A DNA stretch of 64,000 nt from Hydractinia symbiolongicarpus (taxonomy: Eukaryota; Cnidaria; Hydrozoa; Anthoathecata; Hydractiniidae). Below the pieces are notes generated by a model that did not search any database, was not told the DNA's origin, and saw only the letters and a program-made list of their open reading frames with translations. The position numbers were made by a program, and so were the translations under genes. The stretch covers positions 25,606,001 to 25,670,000 of the forward strand of contig NC_079883.1 in assembly GCF_029227915.1 (NCBI RefSeq). The letters run 5' to 3'. Shown in pieces: positions 20,949 through 32,473 of the stretch. Each line of letters starts with the position of its first letter. Position 1 is the stretch's first letter.

Positions 20949-23900
20949 TCATATACCAATAAGATATTCCGAATCTTCGGATTGAGCTAACCCGCTGTCA
21001 TTAAAACTCTTATTAGCGGCGTGTTTTCTTAACACTTGTATTTCGTCTTCCATTTTTTGAGCATAATTTTCAAGAGTTGAATACCTTTCTTTAGCTTTGG
21101 AAAGTTTCTTTTCAAGTTTTAACTTAGCAGCATCACTCTTGGCTTGTGTTTGGACGCTCTGTCGTTTGTAATGCTCCAATTCCTGTATTAAACTGTTATT
21201 TCTTTCTCGTAATTCTTGCACTTTTAATTTCCGGTCATGGTTCGTTGATTTTATTGTTTTTATTTCGCTGTTCAATGCTCTGTTGGAATCTTCGAGATAC
21301 GTAGCTTTGCGTTGCAAAGAAATATTTTCTTTCAACAAATTGTTTTGTTCGCCATTTTCTTTTAAATTCGTGTACAAACTTTCAATGTCTTTATACCTTC
21401 GCCTGTATGTTTCCGCTTCCAACTTCATTGACTGCAATTCCTCCACTGGTACCATTTCCTCTTCTTTAACCGCCTGTAACGTTTTACTTCCGTCGACAGG
21501 CGTTAGGCAAGTATTGACAATATTCATCATGTCGCTGTATTGAATTTCTGGTATCTCAATAATCTGAACGTCTTCGTTCTCACAAATGGGCAAACAAACA
21601 TCAACACACTTTTGCGATTTGTCACCTTTGATTGATGATACTGACAATGTTGTGGCTTGCCGTGACAGGGTCAACGTTGAACTTTGTCTGTTAAGTTCGA
21701 TATCCAAATGCCCTAGCTCCATCACCAACAGTTCTATTTTCTTTTTGGATTCCCTTAACTCCATATCTTTTGTCGTCAAATCTCTTTCCAGCTTGTCAAT
21801 ATGATCATTCATCCGAAGTTTCTCCTGCAGTAACTCCTTTACTCGGCTAGCGCGACAGGCTTTGATTTCCTTAGCCGCAGTGACAGGCTGCTCACTGTAC
21901 ATTTTACGCACCTGCTCAATGCGTTTACGTTGGTTTCTCTTCATATCTGTCATCTTTTTTGTGACATGCATGGGTGATCGTGTTGTGACAACCTTTGGAG
22001 CCACTGTCTTCTTCGATACTTTTAGGTTATCATCTTCATTTGAAGCAATAGGTTCACCAGTCAACATGCGATTCACTCTAAATTGGATGTCCGTCAAAGC
22101 AGCTTCATATTTCACATTGTTCTCAATCATGTAGAATAATTCAGATTCTAGCTGGTTGATGTCGTCTATGTTGCTGATGCTTCTTCTGACCGACTCCTGA
22201 TAGTTGACAACATCAACTGCATTTGACAATGTAAGAATGTCGTTTGCAAACACCACCAGTTCTTTGTTGTACCTCGCATCATGTTCATTCTGGTTATTAT
22301 CTTCATCCTTTTCTTCGACAAAAGATTGCAGGAATCTCAAATGTTTTCGATCATCCATATTTTTCAGGAGGTTTTTATTCTCCGTTTCCAACCTTTTCAT
22401 GTCTTCTTCTTTTTCTTTCAACATGTTCTCTAACATTGCAATTGTTTCCTCGTTGTTTTCTTCCTGCATGATACTTGTTCTGGAGCTGATCCTTTTGATT
22501 TCATTTTCTTCATTTAATTTATTAACATCCATTTGTTTGTTGAGTAATGTTTCGAATTGTTGCTGTGCGTAATCTCTTTCTGTCATCAAAATCATCTTGT
22601 CCTGTTGTAACTTCTTCAGTTTATCCTTCAAGACATCCTTTTCTCCAACCGTTGTTTTAAACTTCTTGGATAGCTCGTCATATCTCTTTTCCAAATCTAT
22701 CAATTCAGCCTTCACTTGATATGTTTCCACTTCGTTCTGATCTGAAGTTAAACTCTTGGTGCTGCCATCATCTATAAAAACATATCGTTTTGTTTGCGTT
22801 CGTGGATAATCCATGGAATGGACTTTACTCTTACGCTTTGGCAACTTTGCCAAAGATGGATCTATTGAGCCGTCCTCTGATGGCAATGTTATGGTGCTGG
22901 TGTCTTCAATATTTCTGTTCCAAATCATGTCGCTTTTCACTTTAAATGATTGGCTTCGATTCAGTTTGACTTGTAAGGGTGGATTAATGCGTTCACTATT
23001 GAGATCATTGGTAATTTGCTCAATCTCTGGCCTATCATGATCAATTTTTGTAATAGAAGAAATATCGCCAAAATAGGAATCGTCATGAGAGTTGCCTTCA
23101 ATATCGGACGAAGTCCCTTCCTCTACTGATGTTGACCAAATGAAGGGTTTTGATGAAGCAGCAGAGATGCATTCGTTTGGAGTGATTCTGGATGATTCAA
23201 GCAGGAGACGAGTTATTTGTAAAACTTGCAGCAGGTTCATAAGATAGTAGATGTAATTCATGCAATTTTGTTTGTCTAAAAATAGAAGTCATTTGTATTT
23301 ACTTATTGTCCAAAAATCGATTTCTTTAAAATGATTAGTGTTATTTTTCCCTTTACCGAAATTTCTAAAACTTGGTTATTGCTTTAACTAAAATTTGAGC
23401 CATTACGATGTCATTTTTATACTTACCAGAGATTGTGTTATGTTCACTGAACAAGTCCATTAGATGATGCATCACTTCATACAAAGAGTTAAAATCTGTA
23501 TCTCCTGTAAAAAATTTAGATCTTCATAAATACAAAGTTACACAAACCCGAAGAACGTGAACAAAAAAAGAATGATTAAATGGGAACGGTCCTCGCAAAT
23601 AGTACCGGTATTAAAGTGGTGCAAGTGTATAAAAATATTAATTGTTTTTTAAATTTGTTATAATGTACATATTTTTTTATTACAAAAAGGTTTCATAAGT
23701 CCTTGCCAATCAACTGTAGTTTAAAAAGAAAAAATCTCGGCAACGACATTGTGGTCTCGATTTCTTATGCGTTTTGTGCTATGCACAAGCTTGACTGTGT
23801 TTTCAAATTGTATATGTAGCTATATGAATAGTTCTCTTACCAGACCGTCTACCTAACAATTCGAGAATACTTGTATTTGATTTCAAGATATTGCCCAGCA

Positions 23901-26900
23901 TGTTTTCGATATCAGAGCAAGCTTCTGAAATTGTGTAAGCAGCTTCCACGAATAAATCATTTTTATCATGCCCATCACTTATGACTAGCATTTCATTTCG
24001 AACATTCTCCATCTTTTGCAGACAGCTATCAATAAAGTTGTTTACGTCGTGTTTCTCCACATTCCCCTTAAATTCCTCCCACGCAAGGTTGTTATGGATA
24101 CTGGATATTCTTTTAGTTGCCATGGTAAACATTTCCATCATGGCTGACGAACGCAGCGTATCGGAATTTTTATGTTGTTGGCACAAATTCTCGTTGTTTT
24201 CCAGTAATACTTCAAGCATTTCGGATATTCCTAAACAGTGTTTCAACGTGTCAAGAGAAGGTCCTGGTTGATGGACCCTGCATAGCTGTTCTTCCATGTT
24301 GATTAGCTCCGTCTAAATTACAAAAGGGCGGATTTAAACAGACAACAACATTGATTCGTGCCACTTTACAGCCTTTGGAATTCATTGTGCTTGAAATAAA
24401 CATAGTTGTTTTCAATTAATTTGTAATGCTTGGAATAACAGAAAAAATCTTAATGACACATTTAATTATTCAACCAGAAACATAAAATTTCTTCCTATGG
24501 ATCAGACAAATACTTTTGTATAATCTCAAGCATCAGAGCAAATAGGTGTCTTAAAAATAACGTTTTTTATAAAAATACTAGTCGTTAGCCCGTGGAAAAA
24601 TCCACGGGTTCGCCCGTCGCATTTTGCGTGACGGACGGACGGACAGACGTATACGGGCATTATAATATAGATGTTTGAGGTTAAATGTCTGCGTTACGTT
24701 GCCTAGATTCATAAACATTAAATTTTAGCAACTTTTGACCAACATGTTATCACAAAAAATGAATGAAAAGTTTCGTTACATACCTGGGTCTCCACAGTGT
24801 TGTTGAGGTTTTGCAGAGAGCTGGAAATGAAATCCCTGATAGGTCGTGATTCATTTAATTCATTTTCTATAAAAAATGGTTTTCTGGAGGTTCAAAATTA
24901 TGACCATAGTGTTGGTATTAAGTTGTTGATTTATTGAATAATATTGATATTAGCATGTCATGAACAAGCGTGTTTACTCTAGGTTTTGACAGTTACAGCT
25001 GTTGTTAAAAACACTGCTCAGTCTGTGAGCATGTATGTTGTTGTAAACGAAATGAATTTGCACAAAGTGAACACGACTTACCTAGGAGTTCAATTTTACG
25101 TCGTAGTTTCTTCGCTAGTAACTGGTAATCGACCTAAAACAAATGTTCACTATAACTATTTGGATAGTGTTTAAAGCTTACACAGGGAGCAATTAGTTAA
25201 ATTAGCTGTCTTCGAGGAAATCAAATTTAATTTCACTCAAAAGAAAGATTGGATGCAAATAAACGTCAGAGCAAATCCCTAAAATGCAAATCAACCTCAC
25301 AGCAAACCCCGAATTAAAATTAACCAATAAGCACAAAGTCGCCGTGGTCACATCTTAACCTCTTAAATAATACAATAATTTATTATATTTGTTCGGGTGA
25401 GTGTGGGCATTCGTGTTTAAAACGGAAGATTTCTAGATATTGACCACGTGAGCAAAAAACACTAAAACAAACAATCAAAAGGCGTAGTCAGTTTTCTGAC
25501 AGCAAAAAAAATCGTTTGAGACCCAGCCTAATTTTTCTCACCTTAACTATTCCGATTTTCCGGTGGTAAGAAAAATTATGCTGGGTCTCCCGGATAAGGT
25601 TGAAATTGATGTTAGGTTGAAGTGGAAAAAATACTGGGTATGATTTTTCTCCTTTTGTCATTAAAATCGATCATAAAAGGAAGCTTTTACTACGCGATAC
25701 CCTTCTTGTTTATATTTCAAAACATAAACATTTTCTTGTTATCCATAAAAAAAAATTTGTTTGTTTACATTACGTACTTCTACATTGACGCTCATTCTTT
25801 CTTTGTTCGTAATCGTTCTTGCTCTCGTTCCGAAGTTTAAACTACATCTTGTCTCATATGCTTCACTGGCAGAAGGTGCCACACAAACCTAAAAAAAAAC
25901 CAAAAAAAACCATGAGAAGATTTCTTAATATATAGCGCGAATTTGAGGGACAATAATCCTGCAGAGCTGCAGAGCTACATACATAGGAGCAATACGACGC
26001 TGATTACTGAATCTGGCTGCTTACAGGCTTGGCACTGAACTAAAAGTACTCATTTTTAACCATACTAACGCTAGCGACCTGTCTTTTATACTAAAACCCC
26101 TAACATGTCTCTTCAAAATGGTTGCCAAATCAGTACTTTATGCTACGGATGCACGAATGTGCTAGTTATAGAAAAACAACAAAAATTGCAAAAGAAATTC
26201 ATTCGATTACAATTTTCGTGAAAATTGTGAAACAATAAGCTATTTCTTAGTTTGGAACACATTAAAAAGAACTGAAAGACAAACTAATGACCAAGATATC
26301 ATATACCGTAAACGCTTTGATAAACGCCTAATTTCTAATAAATGCCGCCCTCTAAAATGGTGTTTGTTGGAGCTTTCCTCATTTAAGGAAATTACTTGTG
26401 TTGAATATATGATGGGAATATAGGTATGTGAGAAAATGTATATTTGAATTTCTTAGTTTTCAATAAATGTCTAGTTTCTATTTACCGCCTGTCTCCAATA
26501 AGCGCCTCCTAAAAATCGCAAAAATTAAATAAACGCCAGGGACGTTTATTAGAGCATTTACGATAAGGAAAAGACACCTACGATGAAACTTGTTATGCAC
26601 CGTGATCCAAGACACTCTTGTAGCAATCTTGTAAGCGTTGAATTACGAAATGGAATATGTCTTCTTCTGCCTTCTGATAACGCATATATGACATTTCTAG
26701 ATGATCACAGAATATTTTTACAAATTAAAGTTATTGTGTCAAAAACATTTGGTTTCAAACACATTTCCTGAGCGTATTCCTTCCATTCCTATTGTGTCTT
26801 TTTGTTTGTAGTAGTTTTGTTTTTTGCTTCTTTTTATTCAAACTTAATTGAAATTGAATGTAACTATTTATTTCAAGGATGTACTTGAACTTTTAATAAG

Positions 26901-29900
26901 AAGTTATATATGTACCCTAGCTCCAGCAAAGACGAGTTGATATATCTAGCTTCACTGCGATTAATCCCTTCAACCATTGTTTTGCCAAGCCTCTCACTTC
27001 CTGCCAAATCACAACTAAAACGTACAGAAATAAATTAATAAAAGAATAGAGGCAGTTCTTAAAATCCCAATGGAATGAGAAACGATCGCCCAGCGCTGTA
27101 CTGCCAAATATTGCACATGGTCAACACCATCTCTTGCACTTAGTTAATTCTAAGGGAATAGACCTTATCTTATATAGAAATCTATTTCTATCCTTTTGGA
27201 ATACGCTTTTATAACGGCCTTACAATTTCAAAAGTTGAATACGAAAAATGAAATGTTTAACTTTAAGATATTTGTTACTAACATATCCATTTTTCCTCGT
27301 AGTACCATGTCTTCTTCTAACACCATTACATCATCCGGAACGCACTATGATGTGAGAAACACTTTTAAAAAACAGAACAATGGAAAACAAAAATTGGATA
27401 CCAGAGAAATAAACTTACCAAGTGAGGAAGTTCAGTTGGTGCCCCATGTTCTAGAATATCAAATTAAAGGGTTACGTACTCTAAGCTATGCGCATCTATT
27501 TACTGATTTTTCTATCACAATGGCGCTTCATTAATGGCGCTTCATTTGTTTCCGCGCGAAAATAATTTGTATGTTTACAAACCTGTGTTGGCGAGGATTA
27601 GCTTCTTTTTCGTCACGTCTAATCGTCTCTCGATGCTCAATTGAAATATTGAATGCGATCTAGGGTAAGAAAAATCAGAAAAAGTAATCCATTTTATCGT
27701 TTAAGACTCATCTTGTGCTTAAGGATATCTTTGATATATTTAGAGCATTTATAAAAAAATTATATTGAATATTGTTTTTAGGGTTTATCTAGTTTTAAGA
27801 TACTGATCCTAGCATATAAAAGCCTTGAAATAGAAGGAATTTTACCTGCTCGATTGTCGAACCATTTTAGTTTCTGCAGTAACCAGTTCTTCCTTTCCTT
27901 TCTCTAACAATGTAAATACCTCTTCGGCGCTATTCGCTTGATGGTGACTCAGGTTGGAAACATAAATACCTTAAAAATAAGGATGCAAGTTATATAGCTC
28001 TACGTTAAAATTATGGCAAATTTTGAAATTATTGTTTGAATTATGACAATAACTAAAAATAGATATAAATAGAGAGACACATACCTCTCTTGGGATGTTC
28101 TCGTACAGGAAGTTCTTCCTTGTTATCTGCTCCAAGTAAATCGTATACCTTCTCTAGATATACTTGCACGAACGAGCAAGTAATCTAAATCACAACAACA
28201 AAAAATTTTAATTAGTATGTTCTGTGACCTGATAAGCCGTGATAGACCTATGAGGAGTGATGAGACAAGTAAGATGTTGATGTTAAAACAAAGAAACAAT
28301 AATAAATAATTCTACCTTATATTTATGAATCTTATCAGCATTAATTTTTTCAAATAACTCGGTTATAGCGTAGTCAGTAATACACCCATCAGCCATCAGT
28401 GTGAATGTCTTACCTAAACCGTACAACAGTGATAAATAAACAGAGGATTGTCTTCTAAAACGCCAGTCATGTATATTACAGTCCTGTACAATACAGTCCT
28501 GTACAATACAGTCCTGTACAATACAGTCCTGTACAATACAGTCCTGTACAATACAGTCTTGTACAATACAGTCCTGTACAATACAGTCCTGTACAATACA
28601 GTTTTGTACAATACAGTCCTGTACAATACAGTCCTGCACAATGCAGTCCTGTACAATGCAGGGAAAAACTATACACATTTAGCCTCTAAACAAGAGAAAG
28701 ATCGCTTATTCGTAAGAGATAAGAATCACTGTTTTTGAGGAGGATAAGCTTATGGAGTTTTTTAACTAAAGGTATTAACGAACCAATAAAACATTTGTTG
28801 GATAAGACTAGACAGAAGACTTTCTTATTAAAATAAATCACTTTGTGGCATTGTGAATAAAATGAGAGGAACGATATGCGACAATTTATTTCTCGACGTC
28901 GAAAACTTGAAGGGCGTGGTACACCTGGTAAACTGTAAATATAAAATGTAATGTAATGTAAAATGTAAATATCGTAAAATTTCTTACCTGAACCAGTTTG
29001 ACCATACGTGAGAACAGCACAATTCATACCATTTAAAAATTTTGTCACTAAATGTTTCGTCGTATGAAAGAAAACCTAAAATTATTTAGGTTGAATTTAG
29101 AGCGTGGAATTTAAAATTTAAAAATTTAAATTTCGTACGTTTTTGAACGACGATGATTTTACAGAAAAGCGCAAAAAATTTGCTACACGTCTTTTTTTAT
29201 AAGAAGCCAAATGAAATAGCTAGTATCTTTTTGCACTTTATTTATCACCTAAAATGATGTCTTTTCTGTTTAAATTGCAATTTTCAAGTAGACTTCTAAT
29301 AAGTCAGGATAACCTCAGGATAGCATTTTTTATCTACTTGATGGAAGGAATTTGTAAAAAAAGGTTTTTCACTTAAAAATGTTAACATTCTTCCAACTAG
29401 TAAAAGTTTCTTAATTTTTTTAGAAGGCGGCTAGTCAGTTTTTTATAAAGTTGTTTCTTATATAAAAAACGTGTATTAAAAGGGCGCTGGAGAAAATGTG
29501 CGTTGTCAGAAAAATTCGGCAACAATTATGGAACAATCTGTTTTGTTTGTTTCTTTAAAAAAGTGTTGTGACATTCTTATTAACTGTTAACATTACCTTT
29601 TCATTGGAGTCTTCACCACTAAACACACCGTCAAAATAATAAGTCGTCTCCTGAGAATGTTTTTCATCTCGTATTTTTATCTAAGAAGAAAATTTTGCTG
29701 TTCATTTGTGAGCTTCGAACAATTACCAGCAAGTGCTATCAGATGAAACTCAGTGGCGTGAGCTGCTCGTAATGCCTCTTCAGTTCCTAATGGAACTGTT
29801 ATCAATGGGGGTCCTGCCTAGGGGGTTATAATGCATTAAGTCTCCCATTTGAGCTACGGTAGGCGTGCTAGCACAACAGCCACTCAACTAGACAACCGCC

Positions 29901-31204
29901 TAAGATATCAATCCTATTCTCATGCTGAACGTTAAGCGGAACGATCGATTCACATTTTCATAGTCTTTGGCATGACTCGGCCGGGGTTTGAACTCAAGGA
30001 CTTCTCACCTGGAGGCGAACGCTCCACCACAAGTTCACCAGTGGGTTTTACATATAGAAAGATAAAGCAACTACTATCTAGTCAAACGCAGAATAGTTTC
30101 AAAATATAAAAAGACTTAGATTATATTTAAAGGGAACAGTTTTTATTTGACTGGGCCCATCAAACGTCATTACATATTGACAAACGTTCGCAAAACATCA
30201 CGTGCTTTGTCATTACAGCTTTTTTTTGTACCAAGTTACTATTAATTTAAATGACCTTACTTTTTTCTCGTCCTCCAAAAACGTTTCGACAGATGTTTTC
30301 TCGTTTCTATCTACCTCTTCTTCATTCAGAGGTCTGACACGAGCGTAAACTTTGATCGGCTTTTTCTTCTCTAGAAAGATAAATTAGAAAAATATATTTT
30401 GAAGTCATCGTAGCTATGTGGGATACTTAAAATAAACAAATTAAAAAATCCACTAAAAACCAGATTCCGTGTAATACTCCATATATTTTTTTTTATTTCG
30501 AAGTCTAATGCTTTTGCAGAAACAGTTCGAAATAGTCATCCCGAGTTATTGGGTCGTCAGCAAAAAATATTGAGAGGCCTGGGACGAGCAAACGAGTGTC
30601 GTTTTAGCAAAAGATTTTATCTCCAACAATTCACCTTTATAATATCTATGCATTGATAAAGTTTGAATGCACATCCCTTAACCGGTCTAAAATTACTTAT
30701 GACAAAAAATATCAAAATTAGCTGTTACTTTAATATGACATCATAATTTAGGCAGCATAATTAAATCCGAAATTTTTTAATATAGAAATAAAATTTTAAT
30801 TTAATTTATCTTGAGAACTACAATCCTTTTAAAAAATTTAAAAAAAACTTGTTAACCAACTTTTTGAGCTCGATAATTCAACATCAAGCCCAACATCATT
30901 TTATACCTCGGGTTCCCTTTAAGAACCTTCCAGCATTTATTCCTAATAAAATATTAGATTTGTAATATTTTGAAACCATAAGAGACTCATCTAAAAATCC
31001 TTTCTCCCTACTATTTTTATATTTTCAAAGTTAGAAATATGTATTTTTCACTAAGGTGAGTATAGATATTTTGTTTTCTCAAGGGAATGTGAAGATAAAT
31101 TCCAGATTGGGAGCATCACTAAATCACTGGAAAAAAAGATTTCAAAATGCTTAAAATTTTAAAATACTGAAAATTTGTCTCAGTAATTTACCTTCGTGTT
31201 CCAT
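20949..31204 (-). CDS. kinesin with N-terminal motor and long coiled-coil tail
   Basis: The sixteen exons are 31204-31192, 30370-30261, 29680-29597, 29075-28988, 28413-28316, 28184-28085, 27969-27846, 27659-27579, 27014-26916, 26696-26582, 25888-25778, 25133-25082, 24866-24784, 24312-23841, 23504-23427 and 23275-20949. They sum to 4035 nt, giving 1344 aa with every phase consistent. The motor is about residues 8-335: IKVYARVRPLNEEE at the start, P-loop GQTGSGKT (94-101), switch I SSRSH (204-208), switch II DLAGSE (235-240) and an LTRLLQ helix. The rest is mostly coiled coil, densest in the last 775-codon exon. It should be a microtubule motor with dimerising tail; direction and cargo are not readable. 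The usual Asn of NxxSSRSH is Val202. I could not assign a kinesin subfamily. Introns carry a SINE, MITEs, a Helitron and a satellite. Confidence 0.95.
24578..24671 (-). mobile_element. 94-bp Helitron-like element in a kinesin intron
   Basis: On the minus strand it runs from TCTATATTATAATGCCCG to the perfect hairpin CCCGTGGATTTTTCCACGGG, then CTAACGACTAG. The host bases are A before TC and T after CTAG, exactly the Helitron AT target. At 94 bp it is non-autonomous. It lies between kinesin exons 13 and 14. Confidence 0.85.
24945..25030 (+). repeat. single diverged arm of the 44.4-kb palindromic MITE
   Basis: ATATTAGCATGTCATGAACAAGCGTGTTTACTCTAGGTTTTGACAG matches, with scattered changes, the left arm of the palindrome at 44418-44632. 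The opposite arm is not visible here. It lies in a kinesin intron. Confidence 0.6.
25518..25589. repeat. 72-bp hairpin in a kinesin intron
   Basis: GAGACCCAGCCTAATTTTTCTCACC pairs with GGTAAGAAAAATTATGCTGGGTCTC around a short TTCCGATTTTCCGG centre. It is a foldback element with its own arm sequence. Confidence 0.8.
26305..26564. mobile_element. 260-bp TIR-type MITE in a kinesin intron
   Basis: The ends ACCGTAAACGCTTTGATAAA and, as reverse complement, ATCGTAAATGCTCTAATAAA continue into AACGCC/AACGTC. The interior repeats AATAAGCGCC and AATAAATGCCG type motifs. Its right end is only 17 nt from the 5' splice site of kinesin exon 10. Confidence 0.8.
28471..28663. repeat. 15-bp tandem satellite inside a kinesin intron
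   Basis: About twelve tandem copies of ACAGTCCTGTACAAT are present with a few point changes, such as GTCTTG, GTTTTG and TGCACAATGC. Because 15 is a multiple of three, it stays open in several frames on both strands and produces false long ORFs. It lies about 58 nt upstream of the 3' splice site of the exon that carries the Lys-Thr of the P-loop. Confidence 0.92.
29745..30045 (-). mobile_element. tRNA-derived SINE in a kinesin intron
   Basis: On the minus strand it has a tRNA-like head (CTTGTGGTGGAGCGTTCGCC, then B-box-like GAGTTCAAACCCC) and a body GGCCGAGTCATGCCAAAGAC. It then runs through ATGAGAATAGGATTGAT and a tail with GGAACTGAAGAGGC. The same body blocks recur at 1769-1945, and the tail recurs at 53975-54025. 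Confidence 0.75.
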
Positions 31205-32407
31205 TATTTTCTTGAGACAAAATCTACACTACGAAAAATATCTCTACCAAAACTCCATGCCCAAAAAACCGAAATAACAACATATGATAAAAATCCTCAA
31301 TGTGTTTTCGTTGATAAGCTTGTAACAATAAGAACTTCATTGAAACATATTGTTACTATATGCGGCTTATGCTGTAATTTTCAAGAAGAATACAAAAAAC
31401 ATTTGTACTGTGTTTGCATAGCGTGTGTCGAATATAAGCCGTGCTGGGAGTGCAATGTGAGGCATTCACTTTCGAATTATGGCGAAGTTTGAACCCATTT
31501 TTTTTTTTACTTACTTGAATAGCATTGAGATAAAGTTAAAATATCTGCAGCCAGTAGCATATTTTTCTGCAATCTTTCAATCGACAAAATCCAGGCTCGA
31601 TTCTCCCAAAATATCGCCCATTTAAAAAAATAGAATATTTTAAATTCAGCATGATTTCAAATCTCACTTCGGTATGGTTTGTTGGAGAATTTGAACCGAC
31701 ATACTCAAACTACATGCTAAATACTCCAAATATGCATTTTGTATTTGAAAGCATGTATACTTTAAGAATGCTTCGGCTGTTGCGGCTTGCTTCGATAATG
31801 AGGTAACGAACCATGTCGAGTTAGAGCGCCACTTAAAAATGGTTAAATGCTATCAACATTTCAGAAATTTTTCAAAATGCCAAAATCTTTATTTTTATTT
31901 TATAGATAATAAAATTCTTCCTACTAATACTAGTATGTAAGTAAGTAAGTAAATGTGTAACGGAATTTTTTTTTTCTTTGAGAATTTTGTCCCAACGGCT
32001 GGCTCTTTCTCCCCTCCGACTGTAACTATGTTACATTACTGCCAGAGATACGTATAGCATTGCCCTAACTTGCTTGCCTGCCTTACAAGCCGGTTAGCGG
32101 TCAGTAGACGGCTCCAAGTAGGCTGACAACAGTGCATTTAAAGGAATTTATTAAAAGGCTAGTCCATATATTTAATATAAATGATAGATAGTAGCCAAAA
32201 ACTATGGTAATTACAAACCAAAATAAAGTTACAGAAACTCGTGTTATTATTTTCACCAATTTGCATTACGGCAAGAGTCAATTAGAAAATGTGTATTAAC
32301 ATGTATTTTTCGACATTTTATTTAGTCAATGTTTTAAATTTCTTCGTTGCAATCATTATGATGATTCAGTAGACCCAGAGAAATCAGAGTTTAAAAGTAG
32401 GACTAGC

Positions 32408-32473
32408 CGAACCTCATCCCCATGGTCTCGTCAGAATATCATAGGCGTAAAAAAGCCCTGGGCACGAGGTCAA
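32408..32473. mobile_element. foldback element with 7-bp flanking direct repeat
   Basis: The arms ACCTCATCCCCATGG and CCCTGGGCACGAGGT belong to the CCTCGTCCCC family. GACTAGC at 32401-32407 recurs at 32474-32480 immediately outside, consistent with a target duplication, here 7 bp as visible. Confidence 0.65.

Noticed and set aside
27583..27659. Kinesin exon 8 ending at the GTTTGT donor
   Set aside because: That junction puts the following CDLAGSE exon out of frame. The GTAAAC donor four bases further gives NTGFCDLAGSE in frame.
28471..28663. CRISPR-like regular repeat
   Set aside because: The units are directly adjacent 15-mers without spacers, in a eukaryotic intron.
28283..28738. Long overlapping open frames on both strands with peptide repeats such as CIVQD, YRTVL and YNTVL
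   Set aside because: They are read-through of the 15-bp satellite in three frames. The only real coding part is the kinesin exon at 28316-28413.
31196..31492. Cys-containing open frame of 98 codons overlapping kinesin exon 1 on the other strand
   Set aside because: No zinc-finger spacing that I recognise, and it overlaps the well-supported first coding exon of the kinesin.
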